Source: Aurantiochytrium sp. KH105
Lineage: Eukaryota; Sar; Bigyra; Thraustochytrida; Thraustochytriidae
NCBI GenBank assembly: GCA_003116975.1
Contig: BGKB01000096.1
Location: 1-64,000 of the forward strand
Reading direction: 5' to 3'
DNA length: 64,000 nt
Position numbers and translations under genes: made by a program. The notes beneath the pieces were generated by a model. It searched no databases. It had not been told where the DNA came from and saw only the letters and a list, made by a program, of their open reading frames with translations. Shown one piece after another: positions 48,414 to 58,077 of this stretch; position 1 is the first letter of the stretch, and every line of letters starts with the position of its first letter.

Positions 48414-49565
48414 ATGGCGTCGAGCGGGGTCAAGGAGAACGACGGCGCGGCCGCCAAGCGCGCGCGACTCTGGCGCCTCGCGGCCGCCGCGCTCCTCGGG
48501 CTAACGCTCCTCTCGCTCGCCACCGCATGGACCGAGCTGCCGCCGCCGCCGCAGCAGCAGCAGCAGCAGCAGCAGCAGCGTCTCGGGGCCGGCGGACCCG
48601 CTGCCGCGGCGCGCACTGCGCTCGCGGGGCCGGGGCTGGCGCTCGACGCCCGTCTGCGCGGCGTGGCGGCCAGCGACGATTTTAACCGGCTCAAGATCGC
48701 CTTCGCGGTGACCATTACCAAGGACGGCAAGTATCTCGATGGCGCCGCCGTGCTCAAGCACTCGGTGGACATGCTCGGATCTGCGCACGACGTCAGCTTT
48801 GTTGCCATCGTGCATCCCTCCGTGACAACAACGCGGCCCGCGCTGCGCGAACTCGGCATTGAGATCCTTGAATACCCGGAGCCCATCACCAGCGCCGAGA
48901 TCCAGGGCAAGCATCTGCGCGAGACCATTGACAAGTCAGGCTGCTGCGGCGTGCTTGAGCTCCTCAAGTTGCGCGCGTTCCAGCTCACAGCCTATGACCG
49001 TGTCGTCCTCCTCGACATGGACACGCTCATTGTGCAAAGCTTGGACCATCTCTTTGACTTTCCCGAAGAAATGCTCTTTACGTATGATCATGCCATGGAC
49101 TCGGGACACAGCGCAGCGCCTCCCGTGCAGGGTGGATTTATGGTGCTGCGGCCGAGTGTCAAGACCTTTGAGCGGCTCGTGGACATTGTTCGCGAGGGCG
49201 ACTTTCGCCCGGGTTCGGGCTGGGCTGGCCAGAATATTGGCTGGTGTTGGGGCGGTCAGACGATTCAGGGTCTCATTTCATATTACTACAATCGCGTTGA
49301 CCCTGACAATAAGCGTGTGCTCGACTACTGTCGCTACAATGCCATGGTCTCGACCAAGAACTGCGAGGAGACGCCGATTTCCGAGGTCATTTCCATTCAT
49401 TTCACCGTTTGTCAAAAACCTTGGGAGTGCCGCAAACTTGAAAAGCCTCTCTGTAATGAAATGCATGCCGAGTGGTGGAAGGTCCGAAGGAACTTTGAGC
49501 AGGCGCATGGGCTTCCTGTTTCGCCACCTTGCAAGCGGCGAAGCGATTACCGGCCACTGTTTTGA
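48414..49565 (+). CDS. GT8/glycogenin-like type II glycosyltransferase
   Basis: A 383-residue product from the ATG at 48414 (CC ATG G context). A short basic N-terminus, one membrane anchor at about 22-40 (AAAALLGLTLLSLATAW), a Pro- and Gln-run stem, then a GT8-like catalytic domain. Visible marks are FAVTITKDGKYLDGAAVL, LKLRAFQLTAYDRVVLLDMDTLIV with the metal-binding DxD at 201-203, and PPVQGGFMVLRPS. A C-terminal Cys-rich region (CRYNAMVSTKNCEE, CQKPWECRKL, PLCNEM) is unusual for glycogenin and suggests disulfides in the Golgi lumen. Substrate not predictable. The glycogenin name refers only to the fold family. Confidence 0.8.
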   Translation: MASSGVKENDGAAAKRARLWRLAAAALLGLTLLSLATAWTELPPPPQQQQQQQQQRLGAGGPAAAARTALAGPGLALDARLRGVAASDDFNRLKIAFAVTITKDGKYLDGAAVLKHSVDMLGSAHDVSFVAIVHPSVTTTRPALRELGIEILEYPEPITSAEIQGKHLRETIDKSGCCGVLELLKLRAFQLTAYDRVVLLDMDTLIVQSLDHLFDFPEEMLFTYDHAMDSGHSAAPPVQGGFMVLRPSVKTFERLVDIVREGDFRPGSGWAGQNIGWCWGGQTIQGLISYYYNRVDPDNKRVLDYCRYNAMVSTKNCEETPISEVISIHFTVCQKPWECRKLEKPLCNEMHAEWWKVRRNFEQAHGLPVSPPCKRRSDYRPLF

Positions 49566-50171
49566 TTTGGAGATCATCGTCCAAACGAACAACAAAACAA
49601 GCAAGCAAACAAATACACGCAAGCAAACATTAAGGTATTCGTCGTGTGAAAGGAACTGTAATGACACGACAGCCTTTTTGCATAGATGTCGATTGTGAAC
49701 ATCAGCTTTCACGCTCTGAAATACTCAACGTGAGTATCGTTCGTCTGAATTTAAATGTTATAAGAACTGATCTCTCTGCCAGCCTGCACAACTGTCATGT
49801 TTTGCTGAGGCAGGCATGTCACGCCATAACCCCTCCCCCCCCCCAAAAAAAAAAAAAAATCAGATCCGGGAAAGAAAAGTAATTGCAGCACACGAGGAGT
49901 CAGAGCCCCATTGGGGGATGGGGCCCGATGACGGCACTACTCTTCTGCTGTATGGTATTGTATTGCAGCGAACGATGCACCTTCTTTCCTTCTTTCTTTT
50001 TGTAATTTTTGGACGGATAAAATTATAAAATGTGGTGGACCAAGGCCAAGTTCGCGTGATGATTGATTGTCTCAAGCAATATATCTTACTGAAAAGGAAG
50101 CAATAACACTTCTCTGAATAGGGTGTCGACCAGGGCACACTGAGCTCGTTCATTCAAACCAAATGATCTCG
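49566..50171. other. Convergent spacer with poly-C/poly-A junction
   Basis: A 606-bp spacer, lower in GC than its neighbours. It contains a poly-C run joined to a poly-A run near 49834-49859. No gene seen. Confidence 0.55.
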
Positions 50172-51272
50172 TCAATTGGGAATGTTGAAGGCATGGTGTG
50201 TCGTGCCCAGCGGCTCGAGAAAACCGTCATCCACGGTCATCTTCTTGCCAGGGCTACGCTTGAAGCGACCTCGTGTCGCGGTTTTACCGCCTTCCGCGCG
50301 TCCAATGACAGACTCGAACTGGTGTCCGCCAAAGGACTCCGGCTGGCTCGGCTGCCAGCCCGCATAGCCAGGCGACATGGACTCGGGCCTCTCCATTTGA
50401 GGCGAGTCGAGGGTCCCCCGTTGCCATTGACTTTCGGCGCCCCACTGCGTCTGCATCTGCGTCTGCATCTGCGCGTGCGTGTGTGTCTGGGGCTGGGGAG
50501 CAAAGTGCGAAGGCTGCGACGGTTCGACACCCCACGGTTGCTGCGCCATGGGTTGCTGGGTTTTCTGCTGCTCCATACGTTGCATGTGCTGCATGTGCGG
50601 ATTTTGGTTGTATTGCTGCTGCTGCGGCATTTGCTGCGTTTGCCACGACGGTTGCTGGACCGGCCGTTGCTGCACCGGTTGCGGCTGCGTCTTAGCGGCT
50701 TGTTGAGTCTGGACCGGGGCCGTGTGCTGAACCATGTTCCCAGTCTTATCCTCGTTATCGTCGAACTGGACAAAGTCCGAGGCGATCGTCCAGTCACTCT
50801 GCACGTCTGTGCGCGCCGAGCGTCCAGACCGAAAGGCGCCGCGCAGGCTCTTGCCAGAAGCCCACGGCTTGCGCATCCTGGCGCTGGCGCTCCTCCGCAC
50901 GTCGAGCTCGTCTTCCTCGTCCGTCGCGTCCTCGTCGTCTCCAACCTCCATGGTCCCGTGCTCGCTCAGCTGGCGCTGCAGCTGGCGCTGCAGCTGCTGC
51001 TCGCCCTTGGAGCTCCGCTTGCGCCTGGTCATCCTCGGGATCCGCCTCGCGCGCCGGGGCTCGGCGGCCTCGGCGGCCTCGGCGGCGCGTCCGCTCGTCA
51101 CGGGCCCGTCCGAGCGCGCCATCTGCGCCGCGGGCGCCGCCGTTGCCGTTCCGGGGCCGCCCAGCGTGCCGCTCTCCTCCTCCTGGCCCACCTCCTCGGC
51201 CCCAAACCCGTGCGCCTCCCAGCCGCCGGCCCTGTCCCCGCGCCGCAGCGCGCGCCGCCCGCGCGCAAGCAT
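50172..51272 (-). CDS. Gln-rich disordered protein, function unknown
   Basis: A 366-residue product if the ATG at 51272 is used; the frame stays open to a TTG at 51329, and later Mets are also possible, so the start is uncertain. The N-terminal third is Arg/Ala/Glu-rich. A Leu-Gln repeat (LQRQLQRQLSEHG) precedes an acidic segment (DDEDATDEEDELD) and a Ser/Arg basic part. A distinct DWTIASDFVQFDD motif is followed by a long Gln/Met/Pro/His-rich region with MQTQMQTQ and MQHMQRM text. The C-terminus is better ordered (FGGHQFESVIGRAEG, SPGKKMTVDDGFLEPLG) and could be a short binding motif. Prion-like composition. I do not recognise the family. Confidence 0.6.
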   Translation of the reverse strand: MLARGRRALRRGDRAGGWEAHGFGAEEVGQEEESGTLGGPGTATAAPAAQMARSDGPVTSGRAAEAAEAAEPRRARRIPRMTRRKRSSKGEQQLQRQLQRQLSEHGTMEVGDDEDATDEEDELDVRRSASARMRKPWASGKSLRGAFRSGRSARTDVQSDWTIASDFVQFDDNEDKTGNMVQHTAPVQTQQAAKTQPQPVQQRPVQQPSWQTQQMPQQQQYNQNPHMQHMQRMEQQKTQQPMAQQPWGVEPSQPSHFAPQPQTHTHAQMQTQMQTQWGAESQWQRGTLDSPQMERPESMSPGYAGWQPSQPESFGGHQFESVIGRAEGGKTATRGRFKRSPGKKMTVDDGFLEPLGTTHHAFNIPN

Positions 51273-52337
51273 GCTCGCCGCCCGCTCGCTCGCGCCCGCC
51301 TCGCGCGCCTCGCCCGCCTCGCGTTGCAAGTCTGCCTCCGCGGTTCTGGCGCGTTGCCCGACCCTCCCTCCTGCTTCCCCTCTCTTTCCTCTCTTTCTCT
51401 TCCCGCCTCCTAGTCCGGCCGGCCTGGCGCCGCCCTGCCGCGCCGCGGCCGATATTTACCCCGCCGCCGCGCCGCGATCGAGCGGCCGCCCGGGCTCCGC
51501 CTCCCGCAGAGCCTGCCGGCGGCGGCACGCCGCGGCGTGCCGGCACGCCGCGGCCGAGCGCCGCGCACGGGAGGGCGCCGAGACCGAGCTGGGCCTCGGG
51601 GCGTGCGCAGGCATGGATGGCGCCGCGCGGGAGCTCGCGGCGGCGGGCTGCGATCGATCGATGGTCGACGCGGCGAAGGCGAGGCGAGCGCGGCAGCTCG
51701 CGGCGAGGGACGGCGGAAGAGCGCGGCGGGGCGAGCGTGGCTGGCAGGGCCGTGCGGAGCGGAGCGGTGCGGTGCGTTCGCGCGTGTGGCTGCGGCCGTG
51801 GCGTGGCGTGGCTGGCCTGGCCTGGCAAGACAAGGCACGGGCCGCACGCGTCATCCGCCATTGGTGCGAAGATCCGCGCCGGGGGGCGGCTCTGCGACCT
51901 GGGACTTGGGGCGGGGACCCCCGGCTGCTGGAGCAGAGGCTGTGAAAGGGACCTAAGGGAGCGGCGCAGCGGAATAGGCCGGGGCCGCGGCGCCCAATCC
52001 TCCTGGGCTGGCACAGTGGCGAGCGCGGGGCCGAGGCGAGACGGAGGGCCAGCGCAGCGCGGCGCAGCGCGACGCAGTGGCGGTGCGAGAGTCTATACGT
52101 CAGAGCGAAGGGGAGAGAGAGAGAAATACAGCGTAGCGGGCCCGCGTCGTGAAAGCCTGAGGCTCCTAAAGACTACAGGCTAAAAATCAGAACGTTGCAC
52201 GGAGGAGCTTGCAATGCATCCGCTCTCGGTGTACGCGGGCAGAGCGGTAAGCAACATGGAGAAGAGAGCGACATGAAGCGAAGAGATGACTGACAGCTAG
52301 CCACGCGCACTAGTCAGTTCCTGATGAAAAAAATCTC
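51273..52337. other. GC-rich upstream region with degenerate pentamers
   Basis: A 1.07-kb spacer between divergent starts. It is rich in GCGGA/GCGGT/GCGTG pentamers near 51740-51830 and CGCAG/GCGCAG units near 52040-52080. The long open readings on both strands here are Arg/Ala/Pro-rich and look like shadows of base composition. No gene supported. Confidence 0.45.
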
Positions 52338-53687
52338 ATGGCTACTAGAGCCGCCTTTCGAAGGGTCTGCTCGAAACGAAAACGGGTCGACTGGAAGCGA
52401 GACGATGCCGCAGAAGCCGTCGCACGAGGTCTTCTCGAGGCTGACTTTGGCATTGCTTGGAGCGCCAGCAAGGACAGCGTCTTCCTGACGCCCGCAGTCC
52501 CGCGCAGCGTCAACTATCTCGAATGGGTGCAGGATCTACTCGACGCCGCTGCTGCCGCGACTCCTAGTCCTGCGACCGAGCGCGAAACGATCATCGATGT
52601 CGGCACGGGCGCCTCGTGCATTCTCCCTCTTATTGGCTGCGGTAGCACAAAGGCAAACCGCGGCCGAGCGTGGCGTTTCATTGGCACCGAAATTGATCCG
52701 CGCGCGGTCCAACACGCCGAACATCTCGTTCGTGCCAATGGACTGGGGCATCGAATTACTGTCACCAAGGTCTCGCCAGGAACATATCTTGTTGGTGCGC
52801 TAACACCAGCTCTCGACACAGTGCCCGGGCCTGTTGCCAGTGTCTGCAATCCGCCGTTCTTTGCAACATACCGAACAGCAGCGCCAACGAGCGGGGACAA
52901 ACAAGCTCGTCTGGGATCTCAAACAGCTCCCGCGGAGGCAGACTTCCGCGGCACAGAGAACGAGAAATCTTTTGCCCTTGGAGGTGAGCTTTCTTTTTTC
53001 AAGGCCATGGTTCAAGAAATGGTACAGAGCGAGAAAGCCCGCGCGAGAATGACCTGGGCAACATGCATGTTTGGTCACAAGGCTTCGATTGAAGGCGCAA
53101 TTGACTTTCTTGAACAGCAACTTGACATGCCTGTCGCCGTAGCTGCGACCTGGCTCGTCCAGGGTCGCAAGTTGCGCTGGGCCCTTGCATGGTCATTTCA
53201 CCCTGCCCTCGTCCGTCTCAAGGCTCGCTCGTCGCTTCTGAATGCCAAAGAGACAGCCACAAGCGATGCCGATTGCGCACTTTTCTTTACGCTTGCAGCC
53301 GCAAGAGATCGCATCGAGCGAAGTCCTCACAAGCAGCACCCGTCACTTGAATTCGAGTCTCCCGTTGATCTCCTCGAGACCCAGACACGTCTCGACGAAT
53401 TCTGGGGTGCTCATTCATGGCAGGTTCAAAAGCATTGTTTGGAGAACAACACCAGTGGCTATCGGGCGCGAATCGTCATATGTCGAGACAATGCGCTTTG
53501 CTTGTGCATTGCCGTGCTTATTTCTGCTCAGCGCAATGTCCGTCTTGCAATCCTCTTGGCCCCGCATGGCGACGAAGCAGCCTCCCATAACCTCATGCAA
53601 CGAATTCGCACCGACGTGATCCGCCAGTCCCGTTTCTGGAAACGTCGCGCGCGTCAGCACGGCCAGGATGACCCGCATCAAGACTAA
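52338..53687 (+). CDS. METTL16: METTL16-type RNA N6-adenosine methyltransferase
   Basis: METTL16 methylates an adenosine in U6 snRNA and certain hairpins in mRNA, using S-adenosylmethionine, mostly in the nucleus. The 449-residue product shows the family start (SKRKRVDWKRDDAAEAVARGLLEADFG), the RSVNYLEWVQDLL helix, the SAM-binding IDVGTGASCILPLIG (about 86-100), TEIDPRAV, and the catalytic NPPF at 171-174. The LGGELSFF segment, the MFGHKAS stretch and the conserved QGRKLRWALAWSF near residue 275 agree with METTL16/YbiN-like enzymes. The C-terminal vertebrate-specific RNA-binding extension is not recognisable. Single exon; ATG at 52338. Confidence 0.92.
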   Translation: MATRAAFRRVCSKRKRVDWKRDDAAEAVARGLLEADFGIAWSASKDSVFLTPAVPRSVNYLEWVQDLLDAAAAATPSPATERETIIDVGTGASCILPLIGCGSTKANRGRAWRFIGTEIDPRAVQHAEHLVRANGLGHRITVTKVSPGTYLVGALTPALDTVPGPVASVCNPPFFATYRTAAPTSGDKQARLGSQTAPAEADFRGTENEKSFALGGELSFFKAMVQEMVQSEKARARMTWATCMFGHKASIEGAIDFLEQQLDMPVAVAATWLVQGRKLRWALAWSFHPALVRLKARSSLLNAKETATSDADCALFFTLAAARDRIERSPHKQHPSLEFESPVDLLETQTRLDEFWGAHSWQVQKHCLENNTSGYRARIVICRDNALCLCIAVLISAQRNVRLAILLAPHGDEAASHNLMQRIRTDVIRQSRFWKRRARQHGQDDPHQD

Positions 53688-54022
53688 ACTGAAGACCAAG
53701 ACAAGCAGCGGTGACGTGACATCATGATCTGATGTCCTTAAGGTTATGGCGCACAAACGTCAGGCTAACAGCCAGGTGTGCTTGCTGGTCAGCCAGCCTG
53801 CCAGTGAGGCCTGGGTGTATATGTGTGTAACAATGCACTTTTCGTGCTCGCAGGCAAACTTGATACGACAGGGGTGGCTCGTAGACGTTGCTGCAAGAAG
53901 CGCGCGCGCGCGCGCGCACGAACGAACGCACGCTCGTGTCCACGCATCGCGTGTATTCCGAGGCGACAGCTCGCCCACAAGCCAGGCAGCCAGCCGACCT
54001 ACATCGCAAGCATCGATCAATC
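53688..54022. other. Spacer with (GC)n run
   Basis: A 335-bp spacer containing a CGCGCGCGCGCG run at about 53900-53917. No gene seen. Confidence 0.55.
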
Positions 54023-54973
54023 ATGGCGCTGCGACTCAAGCGCGAGGCGCGCTCGGTGCTAGCGCCGGTGGCGCGCAAAGACCTAGAGGCCGTGCGCGAG
54101 GACCTGCAGCGGGATGGCATGGCGATCTGGGACTTTACCGATGTCAAGAACGAAAACCCAGAGTTTTCCTTTGAGCGCTTCGCCGAGCAAGTGCCTAACA
54201 TGGTTCTCGGGGACGCTTGCCTGGCGACGCTCGCCCCGACGGAGATCCGTATGAAAATTAGCGATGATGGGACAGCGGAAGCAGTAACCCTCGCCGCAAG
54301 TGCAGAGGCGAAAACCCACAACAAGTATGGAACAGCGTCGAGCACAAAACAAAACAAAACGACCAACCAAACCCTCGACCCGCTCCATCTTGATGGCACC
54401 AAGGTCTACGGGTACCAGATGCCCGACTTTATCTTTTTGGTGTGCGAACGCCCGTGTAGCAACGGCGGGGGTGCCAACTTTGCTGTTGAAGCCGAAGCCG
54501 TCTTGGCAAGCATTCGCGCAGACCCGAGCGAGGCCTGGGTCGCGGACGCCCTCTTCTCCACCCCAGTACAAATGCTCTACTTTAGTGTGACATCGACCGG
54601 CCAAGGGCGCTGGGTTGGCCCACTTGCGGTACGGCTGCCGGATGGCCGTCTCTTGCTTCAGTGTCCGAACGTCTTTGACGCTGTCGAGCCCCGTGTGCGC
54701 CCCGTCGAGGACAGCCAAGACCCAACCAAGGACCAAGCCATGATTGACGTCTTTGCCAAGCACATGCGTCAGGCCATGAACAAGGCTGCGCGCTTTCACA
54801 TGAGCGCCAACCAGGTCCTCTGCGTCGACAATCTGGGCACCTCGCACGGTCGCGAGCCCTACGAAGACCTGCAGCGAACCCTGTGGCGCGTATGGACCTG
54901 GTCCTCCCAGAGCAACGGTCTTCCAGAGGGCGTCGAGGCCGGTGCTTCAAGAAAGCGCGATTGCGAGGTATGA
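54023..54973 (+). CDS. TauD-like Fe(II)/2-oxoglutarate dioxygenase
   Basis: A 316-residue soluble enzyme from the ATG at 54023. The iron facial triad is visible: His122-x-Asp124 in LHLDGTKVYG and a distal His275 in NLGTSHGREPYEDLQRTLWRVWTW. Arg285 or Arg289 probably holds the 2-oxoglutarate carboxylate, as in the TauD/TfdA and clavaminate-synthase-like family. The N-terminus (VARKDLEAVREDLQRDGMAIWDF) has the lid helix and strand usual before this core. Substrate is not predictable. An Asn/Thr/Lys-rich insert (about 96-117, SSTKQNKTTNQT) precedes the HxD and has different codon texture from its surroundings. Single exon. Confidence 0.8.
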   Translation: MALRLKREARSVLAPVARKDLEAVREDLQRDGMAIWDFTDVKNENPEFSFERFAEQVPNMVLGDACLATLAPTEIRMKISDDGTAEAVTLAASAEAKTHNKYGTASSTKQNKTTNQTLDPLHLDGTKVYGYQMPDFIFLVCERPCSNGGGANFAVEAEAVLASIRADPSEAWVADALFSTPVQMLYFSVTSTGQGRWVGPLAVRLPDGRLLLQCPNVFDAVEPRVRPVEDSQDPTKDQAMIDVFAKHMRQAMNKAARFHMSANQVLCVDNLGTSHGREPYEDLQRTLWRVWTWSSQSNGLPEGVEAGASRKRDCEV

Positions 54974-55159
54974 TATAAAGATCAAGACGATTTTGATAAA
55001 TGAGAGATTGTAGGGGGGGGTGGGGGGTGTCCCTATCAGGAATGACTCGATTCACAATCTGCAGGATCAGAGCGTCCGACAGAGATCTACAGCTCCGCTT
55101 ATCTTTGTCACGAATGACAGCGCCTGCCTGGCTCATATTGTGGCTTGACAGTGAAAAAT
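54974..55159. other. Convergent spacer with poly-G tracts
   Basis: A short spacer with two G runs near 55012-55028. No gene seen. Confidence 0.5.
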
Positions 55160-55615
55160 CTATGAAGTGCGCGCGGCCGTGGGCGCAGGGTCAGATGTGG
55201 CCGGATCGTGAGCCGGATCAGCAAACGGCGAGGGTTCCGGAAGGGGCTCGGCCCTTTCGGCCTCGGAAAAGTTGTAAAACCCGGCTGCCAGAAGCGCAGA
55301 GTGCACAAAGGCGGTGGCCAGCGTGGCGCGAAAGGCAATGTCGCGCACCTTGGGTTGTCTCCGCAGCGTGATGCGAATCAGCGGCAAAATGGGTGCAAAC
55401 GCGAGCGGGCTCAGCAAGAACCAGTTAATCCTCCGCTCCCGCTTCGACAAGGTGCTCTCCTGGCGCCGGGCCTCCATCTCCTTCATGAGCGCATCCTTGC
55501 GCGCCTCCACAGCCGCGGCCGTGATCTTCTTCTTCCTCTCCTCCTCGAGATCGGCGGCCGTCGGCACTTGCGCCTCGGGCTTTGTCGCCTCGGGCGTCGA
55601 TGTCGAAGATCCCAT
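55160..55615 (-). CDS. Small two-helix membrane protein, possibly N-myristoylated
   Basis: A 151-residue product from the ATG at 55615. The start MGSSTS fits an N-myristoylation site (Gly2, Ser6). A charged coiled helix (LEEERKKKITAAAVEARKDA) precedes two hydrophobic segments, WFLLSPLAFAPILPLI and ATLATAFVHSALLAAGFY, separated by a basic loop. The C-terminus is Pro/Ala/Glu-rich. I do not recognise the family. Divergent from EngB with a 358-bp spacer full of CTCTG/CTCGG pentamers. Confidence 0.6.
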   Translation of the reverse strand: MGSSTSTPEATKPEAQVPTAADLEEERKKKITAAAVEARKDALMKEMEARRQESTLSKRERRINWFLLSPLAFAPILPLIRITLRRQPKVRDIAFRATLATAFVHSALLAAGFYNFSEAERAEPLPEPSPFADPAHDPATSDPAPTAARTS

Positions 55616-55644
55616 CTCGCCACCTCTTCTCCTCTCCTTTCTTC

Positions 55645-55715
55645 TCTGCTCTGCTTGGCTCTCCTCTGCTCGGCTCGGCTCGGCTCGGCTCGGCTCTGCC
55701 CTGCCTCTGCTCTGT
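55645..55715. repeat. CTCGG/CTCTG pentanucleotide run
   Basis: Five perfect CTCGG units and several CTCTG units in the divergent promoter between the small membrane-protein gene and EngB. Confidence 0.85.
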
Positions 55716-55973
55716 CCTCCTCAGCCTCCGCCAGCGTCGCTCCAGCCCGGTCGCGTCGAGTAGCTTTTGGCTTTGCTCTGCTCTGCTCTCTGCGGGCGCG
55801 TCCCTTTAAGTTTGGCAGCGACTTTCACATCAAGCTTTTTCTTGTTCTTCTTCGTTCTTCTCCGCGGCGCGTCCTCTTTTCCTTGTCTTCTCGTTCTGGG
55901 CAGAGCACGCCATGGCACGCCGCGGCGCAAAGGCAAACAAAGCTGCTCGCGCGGAGAGCGAGCGACCCTGGCC

Positions 55974-57431
55974 ATGCTCGGCGCGGCGCGGGCCGCGGCG
56001 CGGCGCAGGTCCGGCGGCGCCGGCCTCGAGGCCCTCTTTGCCGGCGCCGCGCGAAACGCGAGCTCGCGCGCAGGCCCAGGCCCAGGCGTGGCTGGCGGCA
56101 GAGGCGCAGGAGGAGGAGGGAGCGCGGGATGGCGGGCAGACGCCGCGCGCAAGGCCAAGACCGTCGCCAAGGCAAAGGCCAGGGCGAAAGGGAGGAAGAA
56201 GCGCCTCGGCCTCGAGCCGCCGCCGCCGCCGCCGCCCCAAATGCTGTCCAAGGAGGTCGTGCGCACCGTCCGAGCCGAGGCACGCAAAACCAAGAAACAG
56301 CTCCAGCTGCAGCAGCAAAAACAACAGCAACAGCAACAGCAGCAGCAAGCGACGACAAAGGGCGCCAGGGAGGAGGACAAGCTCGTCTGGAAGAATCTCG
56401 TCAATGTCGTTCGTAACGAAGAGGGCCTTGAGACGCGGAGACACGCTGCATTCACGGAATCGACTCCAAGTCACGTGAATGGTGGTGCGCATAGCCAAGG
56501 CAATGCTTTTGGACATGAAGTGGACGACGATGACATGGACCTTCTGCATCATTATCACATGCAGTCGTCTGGAGCAAGCGGTAACCTTCATGAGACAGGA
56601 ATATGGGCATGGACCATTCCTGGCTTTGGCGAGCCGTACAGACCAAGCACACAAACCAAAAGCGAGGCACGCAAGCTTTTTAGGAACGGATTCAACTACC
56701 TTGGCGCAGGCAGACGCGCAGAGCATATCGGAAAACTCATCGATGGCAAGGCTCCCGAGATTGCTGTGCTAGGCCGCTCCAACGTCGGCAAGTCATCGCT
56801 CATGAATGCGCTTTTAGGCGTGCAAAAATCCAACAGCAAGGATGGAGCCCTCGTCTCCAACAAGCAGGGCCGAACGAGGCAAGTTCACGCTTGGGGCCTT
56901 GGTCGGAATCAGGACTGGTCCTCCAATATCTCCTTGCCTGCGTACCGTTTGGTTCTTACTGATCTTCCTGGCTATGGGTATGCTGCACTCGATCATAAGG
57001 GCCTCAAGGACCTCTCACGTACCATATTTGACTACCTTACGGAGCGCGATCGATCGCGCCTCGTACACGCCATCGTGCTCGCTGACGCTCGTATTGGCGT
57101 CACTGACCATGACGAGAACATGATGCGCATGCTGGATACCATCGGCCTGACGTACACGCTGGTTTTTACCAAGTGCGACCGACTGAACGAGGCAGAACTG
57201 GAAACACGTCTCAATCAATTGTTCCAATGGCTGGAGGAACACCCGCACAGCTCTATCTTCCCGCGCATCCTCGGTTTCACCTCCAAGCCGCACCTGCTAA
57301 AGGCGAGCTTGGGCGACACATATCCCTCAATGTCTCAGGATGGCAACCTCACTCGCTTGCGCGAGGAACTTCTTATGCATGCCGACGCTGCTTTCTACGC
57401 ACGCCAAACTTCGACTACACATCATCGCTGA
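55974..57431 (+). CDS. engB: EngB/YihA-type GTPase, probably mitochondrial
   Basis: EngB GTPases act in large-ribosomal-subunit assembly. The 485-residue product starts at 55974; earlier in-frame sequence has no ATG. The N-terminus (MLGAARAAARRRSGG) is Arg/Ala-rich without acids, a plausible mitochondrial presequence. A long variable region with poly-Pro and poly-Gln runs follows to about residue 150. The GTPase domain shows G1 GRSNVGKSS (about 266), G2 in QGRTRQVHA, G3 DLPGYGYA (about 330) and G4 FTKCD (about 399, where bacteria usually have TKAD or TKSD). All nucleotide-binding elements are present. Organelle location is inferred from the leader and family. Confidence 0.9.
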   Translation: MLGAARAAARRRSGGAGLEALFAGAARNASSRAGPGPGVAGGRGAGGGGSAGWRADAARKAKTVAKAKARAKGRKKRLGLEPPPPPPPQMLSKEVVRTVRAEARKTKKQLQLQQQKQQQQQQQQQATTKGAREEDKLVWKNLVNVVRNEEGLETRRHAAFTESTPSHVNGGAHSQGNAFGHEVDDDDMDLLHHYHMQSSGASGNLHETGIWAWTIPGFGEPYRPSTQTKSEARKLFRNGFNYLGAGRRAEHIGKLIDGKAPEIAVLGRSNVGKSSLMNALLGVQKSNSKDGALVSNKQGRTRQVHAWGLGRNQDWSSNISLPAYRLVLTDLPGYGYAALDHKGLKDLSRTIFDYLTERDRSRLVHAIVLADARIGVTDHDENMMRMLDTIGLTYTLVFTKCDRLNEAELETRLNQLFQWLEEHPHSSIFPRILGFTSKPHLLKASLGDTYPSMSQDGNLTRLREELLMHADAAFYARQTSTTHHR

Positions 57432-57531
57432 CGTGCCCAGTTTCATGGGGGAAAGACGCAGCTTACCACTTTTGAAAAGAAACATTGAGACCGCCTACAT
57501 GGCACTGACACGATTTCTCTGAAGAAAAAAA

Positions 57532-58077
57532 TTACTTGTTGTCGAAATAGTACTTGAGCGGCCTGAACAAGGTGGCCTCCGGACCAAGGTCAGCGAGATC
57601 TTTGATCCAGCGCCACTCGACGCACTTGTCTGGTTCACAAATGCGTACAACGCCCTCATTACCTGCAGTGAGCCGACACGTTACAAAGACGCTCACGCTT
57701 CCGAACTCGGCATTGTTGCAGGAACGAATATTGGCCACTTCAACGGGATACCGGGAATCAAGATGACGCTTTTCAACGCCAGTTTCTTCTGCGAGTTCAC
57801 GGAGCGCGCATTCTTCAAAAGCTTCGCCTCGCTCGAGCCAGCCTCCTGGAAGGGCCCACTGCCCGCTCCCATGGGATCCCTTGCGGAGTCCTACAAGGAC
57901 GCTCTTTCCATCCGCACTTTGCAGGGCCACGCCAATACCGACACCGACCTTGACCGGTTTCGACTTGCTCTTGGCGTTGTCGCAACTAGCTTGGGTCTGC
58001 GACACGTAGAGCATCGTTGCCGCCGCGCCTGCGATGACGCCCGCGGCAAAGACCACGACCTTGTGGTCAAGCTCCAT
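57532..58077 (-). CDS. Membrane-anchored NUDIX hydrolase
   Basis: A 181-residue product from the ATG at 58077; upstream in-frame codons to 58200 are not needed. It begins with a hydrophobic anchor (VVVFAAGVIAGAAATMLYV, about 7-25), then a NUDIX domain starting KVGVGIGVALQSADGKSVLVGLRKGSHGSG. The NUDIX box is complete: Gly79, Glu85, Arg93-Glu94 and Glu97-Glu98 in GEAFEECALRELAEETGV. The core resembles NUDT15/MTH3-like nucleotide hydrolases by the GLRKGSHG and QWALPGGWLE text. An N-terminal anchor is unusual for those, which are normally cytosolic. Tail to tail with EngB (100-bp spacer). Confidence 0.87.
   Translation of the reverse strand: MELDHKVVVFAAGVIAGAAATMLYVSQTQASCDNAKSKSKPVKVGVGIGVALQSADGKSVLVGLRKGSHGSGQWALPGGWLERGEAFEECALRELAEETGVEKRHLDSRYPVEVANIRSCNNAEFGSVSVFVTCRLTAGNEGVVRICEPDKCVEWRWIKDLADLGPEATLFRPLKYYFDNK

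Noticed and set aside
51143-52183. Arg/Pro-rich long readings on both strands
   Set aside because: All frames are open here because of extreme GC content; no conserved motif on either strand.
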